Of a DNA stretch of 5,276 nt, positions 1 to 5,276 are shown in pieces. The position numbers were made by a program, and so were the translations under genes. The DNA is from Chlamydiia bacterium (lineage in GTDB: Bacteria; Chlamydiota; Chlamydiia; Chlamydiales; FEN-1388): positions 3,023 through 8,298 of the forward strand of contig JAHFTM010000073.1 in assembly GCA_023269335.1 (NCBI GenBank), in the 5' to 3' direction. How positions within the stretch are numbered: position 1 is the first letter of the stretch; each line of letters starts with the position of its first letter. Under the pieces are notes generated by a model. The model searched no databases and was not told the DNA's origin. It saw nothing but the letters and a program-made list of their open reading frames with translations.

Positions 1-688
1 GCACAAGTAGCCTCACAAACTCATATTGGGCAGAATTCGTATCTTGGTATTCATCGACAAGTACGTAGGGCCATCGTGTTTGATAATAAGAAAGGATGTC
101 AGGAAAGGAGCGAAAGAGGGTGACTGGAAGATACAAGAGGTCATCAAAGTCAACAGCATTGCACTCTTTCATTCGCTTACTATATAAGTCGTACAGCGCT
201 GCAAATTCACCTTCACCTTCGGTAATGAGGGCGTTTTTCATGGCGGAAATCGCAGTTCTTGCTGATTTGATGTCTACCTTCACATCTGCTCCGAAAGCCT
301 CTTTAGCAAGGCTTTTGATGAGCTTTTCAACATCATCTTCATCGTAGATAGCAAATTGTGGGTTATAGCCGAGATAGTGGATAGCTTCGCGTAATATTTT
401 AGAGCCTAAGCTGTGAAAAGTGGAGACGATGACATTTTTATCGATAAAGCCAAGTACGCGTTCTTTCATCTCTTGGGCAGCTTTATTGGTAAAGGTCAAA
501 CCTAAAATATTGTGTGCTGGAATGCCGCTATGAATCAGGCAGGCAATGCGGATAGCCACAACTTTTGTTTTTCCGGAGCCTGCGCCGGCAAGAACAAGCA
601 GAGGACCTTCACGATGAAGTGCTGCTTTTTTCTGTTCCGGATTCAAACTATTGAATTCGTTTTGTAGAATAAGATTCTTATGTTGCAT
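1..688 (-). CDS. SF1A DNA helicase, Rep/PcrA/UvrD family (N-terminal part, runs off the left edge)
   Basis: ATP-dependent 3'-5' DNA helicase of the UvrD/Rep/PcrA family, acting at stalled forks or in repair. The minus-strand frame from the ATG at 688 is open to the window edge, giving 229 codons of a protein that is normally about 650-750 residues. Visible motifs are the Q-motif (LNPEQ, residues 15-19), Walker A (AGAGSGKT, 34-41), motif Ia (TFTNKAA, 65-71), motif Ib (STFHSLG, 89-95), the VDFDDL stretch and Walker B/motif II (DEYQDTN, 212-218). The STFHSLG, ECNAVDFDDL and LVDEYQDTNSAQYE segments look closer to Rep as I remember it than to UvrD, but the C-terminal part needed to separate subfamilies is missing. 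The ATG places the Q-motif where PcrA has it. No convincing Shine-Dalgarno sequence precedes it. The gene is divergent from the NamZ-like gene. Confidence 0.95.
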   Translation of the reverse strand, partial: MQHKNLILQNEFNSLNPEQKKAALHREGPLLVLAGAGSGKTKVVAIRIACLIHSGIPAHNILGLTFTNKAAQEMKERVLGFIDKNVIVSTFHSLGSKILREAIHYLGYNPQFAIYDEDDVEKLIKSLAKEAFGADVKVDIKSARTAISAMKNALITEGEGEFAALYDLYSKRMKECNAVDFDDLLYLPVTLFRSFPDILSYYQTRWPYVLVDEYQDTNSAQYEFVRLLV

Positions 689-746
689 TATGTCACACAA
701 AGTAAAAAATAAGTAAGTATTCAAGTAGAAGATAGTGCGCTGTAGC

Positions 747-759
747 CGGCCAGTGGCCG
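747..759. repeat. Short GC-rich perfect hairpin in the divergent spacer
   Basis: CGGCC-AGT-GGCCG forms a perfect 5-bp stem with a 3-nt loop. A further AGTG (734-737) and CACT (765-768) could close an outer stem across an internal loop. It lies between the divergent helicase and NamZ genes in otherwise AT-rich sequence. No T-run follows on either strand, so it is not an intrinsic terminator. It could be a leader structure or protein-binding site, or a chance palindrome. The rest of the 114-bp spacer shows no promoter that I can call with confidence. Confidence 0.35.
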
Positions 760-802
760 CAAGACACTCGTGAACACTTACGAAAATAAGAGTATACCCA
801 TT

Positions 803-2089
803 ATGAAGCTTTTGCTACACCCTAATTTGAGATCTCGTTTTCTTTTCATTTTTTTGGTTCTCATTGTTTTCTCGCTTTCTCAAAAAGCTATAGCTTCAGA
901 GCCTCAAGTATTTCTTGGATCGGATCGGATCTTTGAAGAGCCATATCAAGAGCTATTGAAAGGAAAAAGAGTTGGCCTGATCACCAATCACACGGCAATC
1001 AATCGAAACCTCGTCTCTACGATCAATCAATTTAAACAAAAACAAAGTGAGTTGGGTTTCACCTTGAAAGCTCTCTTTGCACCAGAGCACGGCCTTTTTG
1101 GTGAGGGCTATGCCGGGCAGAAAATGGCCAGTTTTGAAACTGAAGATGGCATTCCTGTCTACAGCTTGCATGGAGCTACAAGGCGACCTACCAAGAAGAT
1201 GCTGTCGGAAATCGATCTTTTAGTTTTTGATATTCAAGATTTAGGCTCACGCTCCTACACCTTTGCCTGCACCCTTTTTTATGCGATGGAAGAGGCGGCT
1301 AAAGAGAATGTGCAAGTAGTCGTTCTTGATAGGCCAAATCCAATGGGAGGTCTCGTAGTTGATGGTCCGATGCTTGAAAAAGAGTTTCGCTCTTTTGTAG
1401 GGTACATCAACGTCCCTTATTGCCATGGCATGACAATTGGCGAGCTGGCTACATTTTTCAATGAAGAGTACAAAGTAGGTTGTGACCTTAAGGTGATTCC
1501 GATGAAGGGCTGGAAGCGCTCGATGAGCTTTTCAGATACAGGCCTTGCCTGGATACCTACCAGCCCCAATATACCGGAGGCTGAAAGCTGCTATTTTTAT
1601 CCCACTACAGGCTTTATGGGTGAGATCTCCTTTGTTTCCATTGGCATTGGCTACACGCTGCCTTTTAAAGTGATAGGAGCGCCTTGGATAAAAGGTGAGA
1701 AGCTCGCCGCTCTTCTCAACCAAGCAAAGCTTCCAGGTTGTAAATTTGTGCCCATTCGATTTCAACCTTTCTCAGGCCTTTTTTCAAAAGCAGGCTGTCA
1801 AGGCGTGCTGATTATTGTGCAAGAAAAAGCCAAGTATCTTCCTGTCACAACACAGTACCTCATCTTAGCTACTTTAAAAAGGCACTACCCTAAAGAGTGT
1901 GCCAAAGCGTTGAAAGCTTCAGAAAAAAGACAGGATTTTTTCTGTAAAATCACAGGGACAAAAAAGATCTATCAACTGCTATTAAAGCAAAAACCTACCC
2001 TCCAAGAGTTTCGTGCGGTACATAAAAAAGAGCGTGCTGAATTTTTGAAGTTGCGGGGTAAGTATCTGCTTCCCGACTATCCGCACTAA
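803..2089 (+). CDS. namZ: Secreted DUF1343 / NamZ-type exo-beta-N-acetylmuramidase
   Basis: DUF1343 family protein. Characterised members (NamZ, glycoside hydrolase family 171) release N-acetylmuramic acid from the non-reducing end of peptidoglycan fragments. The 428-residue product has a signal peptide: basic region to Arg12, hydrophobic core 13-25, and an Ala-Ile-Ala site with cleavage likely after residue 31. It lacks a lipobox, so it should be a soluble exported or periplasmic protein. Family motifs follow in order: GKRVGLITNHTAI (54-66), FAPEHGLFGE (92-101), FDIQDLGSRSYTF (142-154), VLDRPNPMGG (174-183) and VPYCHGMTIGELA (204-216). The PEHG segment carries the residues thought to lie in the active site. 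Length and C-terminus are normal, so it appears intact. I chose ATG 803 because the signal peptide begins there and a weak AAGAG lies 10 nt upstream. An in-frame GTG at 770 would add 11 residues but has no ribosome binding site. It stands alone, convergent with the LRR gene. Confidence 0.9.
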   Translation: MKLLLHPNLRSRFLFIFLVLIVFSLSQKAIASEPQVFLGSDRIFEEPYQELLKGKRVGLITNHTAINRNLVSTINQFKQKQSELGFTLKALFAPEHGLFGEGYAGQKMASFETEDGIPVYSLHGATRRPTKKMLSEIDLLVFDIQDLGSRSYTFACTLFYAMEEAAKENVQVVVLDRPNPMGGLVVDGPMLEKEFRSFVGYINVPYCHGMTIGELATFFNEEYKVGCDLKVIPMKGWKRSMSFSDTGLAWIPTSPNIPEAESCYFYPTTGFMGEISFVSIGIGYTLPFKVIGAPWIKGEKLAALLNQAKLPGCKFVPIRFQPFSGLFSKAGCQGVLIIVQEKAKYLPVTTQYLILATLKRHYPKECAKALKASEKRQDFFCKITGTKKIYQLLLKQKPTLQEFRAVHKKERAEFLKLRGKYLLPDYPH

Positions 2090-2116
2090 TAACCCAAAGC
2101 TCAGATTAGTGGTTTT
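2084..2116 (+). terminator. Possible weak terminator between the convergent genes
   Basis: A 7-bp inverted repeat, CACTAAT (2084-2090) and ATTAGTG (2105-2111), has a 14-nt loop and overlaps the NamZ stop codon. It is followed on the plus strand by GGTTTT. The stem is AT-rich and the T-run only four long, so it would be a weak intrinsic terminator for the plus-strand gene. No T-run follows it on the minus strand. The whole gap between the two stop codons is 31 bp, so any terminator for either gene must lie here or inside the opposing gene. Confidence 0.3.
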
Positions 2117-2120
2117 AACC

Positions 2121-4241
2121 TTATATCACCTTCAAGCCAACAGGAAGCTCTTTTTGAAGGGTTTGATAAATTTGCCGAATACGTTCATTTACATAGACTT
2201 GTTGTATTCCAGGAAGTGCAGTAAGATTTTCGAGACTTTCGGCAAGTTCTGTGTATCTTCCATAGAACAGAGTCAGGCTGTTTAAATAAAGACGCTTGAG
2301 TTTTGAAAAGCGCTGAAAGTTTTGTATTATAGTTTCAGGGGCATAATCACCTTTGATGTTCATCTGATTACTAGGATGAATTGTCATGAGATGTGGACAG
2401 CGTTCTATCAGCGCCTCAAGCTCAAGATACTCTACTGATCTGATATCAAGCGATCTCAGCTGCTTGGGAAGGAGTTGCACGTCTACAATGTCAAACACTT
2501 CTCGACCAGAGGGGGGATTCCACATCACGAGAGATTCAAGTGCTGCATGGTCGCTCCAGTGCTTCCAGGAGGCCCATGTAACCTTCGTATGAGTAACAGA
2601 AAAAGAAGTGAGAGTTGCAATTTTACTGATTTCTTTGACAGCGTTGTTGTCAAGCTTTGGGCAGTGATTTACAGAAAGTTCTCTGAGTTTTGGCAGCGTC
2701 TGTAGAGACATCATATCTTCACTTTCTAAAAATTTTGAGCCATCGAGAATGAGCGTTTCAATTGCTTTACAGCCATCTGAAATGCTCTTCAAGCCATTCG
2801 TTGCAATATTGGTTCCAGAAAGACAAAGCTGACGAAGCTCTGAGCATCTTCCAAGAGCTGCTAATGCCTGATCACTCAGTGGCTTATCAGGTGTGCAAAG
2901 GCTAAGTTTTTTCAAGCCATACATATTAGCTACATGTGCGATAGCATCGTCATCGAGACCTTGAGACTCGAGCAGGAGATCTTCAAGAGATGCAAGTTTC
3001 TTAAATGAGTTGAGAGCAGACGATGAAAATGAGTGACACCGCTTCAGCGCCACCCTGCGAAGTTGTGAGCAGTGTTTTGCCATTTTTTCAAGAGCACTAT
3101 TATTGATGGGGAGATGATTGAGCTGCACAGACTCAAGCTTTGGCATGTTGCATAAAGCAGGCACATCGAGAGAGGTGATGTTGTTAGAGGGGCCTCTAGG
3201 AAGGATGTCAAGATGTGTCAGCCCTTTTAAGTCCTGAAGCTCAGACAGCGCTTTCCCGCTGTGCCATGTGAAGTTACCCTCTATAGTCAATTTTTCCAGC
3301 TGTTTCATAGATTTTAGCGCACTGACATGACCTTCGGTTAATTCTGAACGGCAGTCTGTCATGGAAAGTGTGTGAAGATCGGGCATTAATTCTGCGAACT
3401 TTTTAAGAATATCGGCCGTTATTTGTCCAAGTGGCATCTCGAGCTCTGTGAGCCAATGAAGGGCTTGAAGGCTCTCATACACTTTCGTATAATTTACTGC
3501 CTCGCCGGCAATATGAGCTACTTGAAGCTTCTTCAGGTGGCGAAGAGTTGGCAGTGCTTCGATTGCAGACATATCGAAGCTTTGATCATTGATAGTAAGT
3601 TCTATCAGGTTTGGAAACCATTTGACAAGGTTGGGAAAGCTTGTCCGAAGATGCATTCCATCGTCAAGCGAAAGCTTTTTAACCGAAAGTCCTGCCGCGA
3701 AAATAGCATCCTCCCATTTTTCTGGTATTATGCGGCAGTTCCCATGATACCACTGCAAAAGACGTTGCAAGCGTTCTGGATGAGCTGTTTCCTTTAAGTA
3801 CTCGACACGCACTTCATGTGAATAAAGCTGTAGGAAAGGAACTAACTGATCGATTTCCAGGTAATCGGCTGTCAAAAAGAGGATCTGCTTGTCTTGAGGA
3901 TCAAGGTCGTTGACATCAGGAAAGAGTAAGGAAGTTACGAGAGAATAGACCTTGACGGCACACCAAAGAGAAAAGGCCATGGATATATTGCACAGGTCTA
4001 AAAAATTGATGACTTCAAAGGCGCTTACAACAGCAGCTGTGCAGAGGAGAGTGCCAAATACAAACATGGTAGCTAAGGCAGTCTGGGCATTGTGATAAAT
4101 ACGGGAATTCAGTACATCGAATGCGGCATTTGAAATATGCAGACCTAAGGTGATGTTGCGATGAGTACACTGCAACTTGCTGCTATCTTTTGCCCATGTA
4201 TCATAAAGTCTATGTCGATTCAATGTCAGCGCCCACTCCAT
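2121..4241 (-). CDS. Large leucine-rich-repeat protein with N-terminal hydrophobic hairpin (candidate host-interaction protein)
   Basis: I do not recognise a named gene. The 706-residue product has three parts. Residues 1-54 are polar. Residues 55-75 and 86-107 are two hydrophobic segments separated by about ten residues, which could form a membrane hairpin. Residues 104-142 (LLFPDVNDLDPQD, then LTADYLEIDQLVPF) resemble the C-terminal half of a BTB/POZ domain. From 187 to 684 there are about 20 LRR units with a LxxLxL core, starting near 187, 212, 236, 264, 289, 315, 341, 369, 394, 419, 443, 469, 494, 519, 544, 568, 595, 618, 648 and 679, mostly 24-26 residues apart. The repeat style is like F-box/AMN1-type eukaryotic LRRs. 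No Sec signal peptide precedes the hydrophobic region. The start ATG has GGAG nine bases upstream (4251-4254). The frame is intact with no sign of decay. In amoeba-associated Chlamydiae, LRR proteins with BTB or F-box domains are common and thought to be effectors; that role here is inferred. Confidence 0.88.
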   Translation of the reverse strand: MEWALTLNRHRLYDTWAKDSSKLQCTHRNITLGLHISNAAFDVLNSRIYHNAQTALATMFVFGTLLCTAAVVSAFEVINFLDLCNISMAFSLWCAVKVYSLVTSLLFPDVNDLDPQDKQILFLTADYLEIDQLVPFLQLYSHEVRVEYLKETAHPERLQRLLQWYHGNCRIIPEKWEDAIFAAGLSVKKLSLDDGMHLRTSFPNLVKWFPNLIELTINDQSFDMSAIEALPTLRHLKKLQVAHIAGEAVNYTKVYESLQALHWLTELEMPLGQITADILKKFAELMPDLHTLSMTDCRSELTEGHVSALKSMKQLEKLTIEGNFTWHSGKALSELQDLKGLTHLDILPRGPSNNITSLDVPALCNMPKLESVQLNHLPINNSALEKMAKHCSQLRRVALKRCHSFSSSALNSFKKLASLEDLLLESQGLDDDAIAHVANMYGLKKLSLCTPDKPLSDQALAALGRCSELRQLCLSGTNIATNGLKSISDGCKAIETLILDGSKFLESEDMMSLQTLPKLRELSVNHCPKLDNNAVKEISKIATLTSFSVTHTKVTWASWKHWSDHAALESLVMWNPPSGREVFDIVDVQLLPKQLRSLDIRSVEYLELEALIERCPHLMTIHPSNQMNIKGDYAPETIIQNFQRFSKLKRLYLNSLTLFYGRYTELAESLENLTALPGIQQVYVNERIRQIYQTLQKELPVGLKVI

Positions 4242-4279
4242 ACGTCATCACTCCAAAAATAATTTTGTAAAACGCACGC

Positions 4280-4285
4280 ATTATA
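4280..4285 (-). promoter_or_regulatory. Candidate -10 box for the LRR gene
   Basis: The minus strand reads a consensus TATAAT here, about 39 bp upstream of the LRR start codon, which would give a leader of roughly 30 nt containing the GGAG ribosome binding site at 4251-4254. No good -35 box lies at the usual 16-18 bp; the nearest TTGATA is 21 bp away and a TTGACT at 4324-4329 is too far. The promoter is therefore either weak, activator-dependent, or misplaced by me. Confidence 0.4.
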
Positions 4286-4404
4286 GTTTTAAATGTATTA
4301 AGAAAATATCAAGCAGGTGAAAAAGTCAACAAGAGCATGCATTTTATTATACATTATTGATTTGGCAGTCTTGTTCTTTTTCTGCTAATTTTTTACGCTT
4401 AGTC

Positions 4405-4432
4405 TTGACAGAATTGATCTTGTATCTATAAA
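4405..4432 (+). promoter_or_regulatory. Sigma-70-type (sigma-66-like) promoter of groES-groEL
   Basis: A consensus -35 box TTGACA (4405-4410) is followed after 16 bp by TATAAA (4427-4432). TAAAAT, overlapping it with an 18-bp spacer, is an alternative -10. Transcription would start around 4439-4441, leaving a leader of about 38 nt before the groES start. An inverted repeat AGAATT (4410-4415) and AATTCT (4432-4437) brackets the spacer and could be an operator. The HrcA operator CIRCE (TTAGCACTC-N9-GAGTGCTAA), usual at groE operons of many bacteria including Chlamydia, is not visible. Confidence 0.65.
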
Positions 4433-4477
4433 ATTCTCGCTCATGAATCACAACATTTAAAAATGAGGTTTATAATC

Positions 4478-5276
<799 letters not shown>

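Noticed and set aside
96..347. Plus-strand 83-codon frame opposite the helicase.
   Set aside because: Low-complexity Ser-rich translation antisense to clear helicase motifs; a shadow frame.
917..931. Three tandem copies of the pentamer GGATC within the NamZ-like gene, a possible phase-variation tract.
   Set aside because: Three copies of a 5-bp unit is too short to be a credible slippage tract, the encoded Gly-Ser-Asp-Arg-Ile is unremarkable, and the frame is intact.
3423..3797. Plus-strand 124-codon frame inside the LRR gene.
   Set aside because: Antisense to well-formed LRR units, with no ribosome binding site or recognisable domain; a shadow frame.
4324..4329. Minus-strand TTGACT considered as the -35 box of the LRR promoter.
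   Set aside because: It lies 38 bp from the TATAAT at 4280-4285, and the nearest alternative -10 at usable spacing is poor.
4439..4467. CTCAT / ATGAG inverted repeat before groES considered as a degenerate CIRCE.
   Set aside because: Arms are only 5 bp, the spacer is 18 rather than 9 nt, and the arms do not match TTAGCACTC / GAGTGCTAA.

Overview
The window reads as a chromosomal stretch from a bacterium that is probably a member of the Chlamydiae, most likely one of the amoeba-associated 'environmental' lineages. Three things suggest this: the GroEL N-terminal third has a chlamydia-like ending (ISANNDPEI); a large eukaryote-style leucine-rich-repeat protein with an N-terminal hydrophobic hairpin sits beside housekeeping genes; and base composition is moderately AT-rich. 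The assignment is an inference from remembered family sequences, not from a search.

Layout from left to right. Positions 1-688 (minus) hold the N-terminal 229 codons of a superfamily 1A DNA helicase (Rep/PcrA/UvrD family), cut by the window edge. A 114-bp divergent spacer with a small GC-rich hairpin separates it from a plus-strand gene (803-2089, or 770-2089 with a GTG start). That gene encodes a secreted DUF1343/NamZ-type protein, predicted to be an exo-beta-N-acetylmuramidase acting on peptidoglycan fragments. It converges, with only 31 bp between stop codons, on a 706-codon minus-strand gene (2121-4241). This encodes an LRR protein with about 20 repeats of roughly 25 residues, two adjacent hydrophobic segments near the N-terminus and a short BTB/POZ-like stretch. 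A 236-bp spacer carrying divergent promoters follows, then groES (4478-4774) and the first 157 codons of groEL (4806 to the right edge).

The genes do not form one pathway. The helicase (replication/repair), NamZ (cell-wall turnover) and GroES/GroEL (protein folding) are separate housekeeping functions. The LRR protein is the accessory element and the most interesting item: its architecture fits a host-interaction protein, possibly an inclusion-membrane or ubiquitin-pathway effector. groES-groEL is the only visible operon. I see no RNA gene, CRISPR array, insertion sequence, phage element or other clearly undescribed multi-gene system here.
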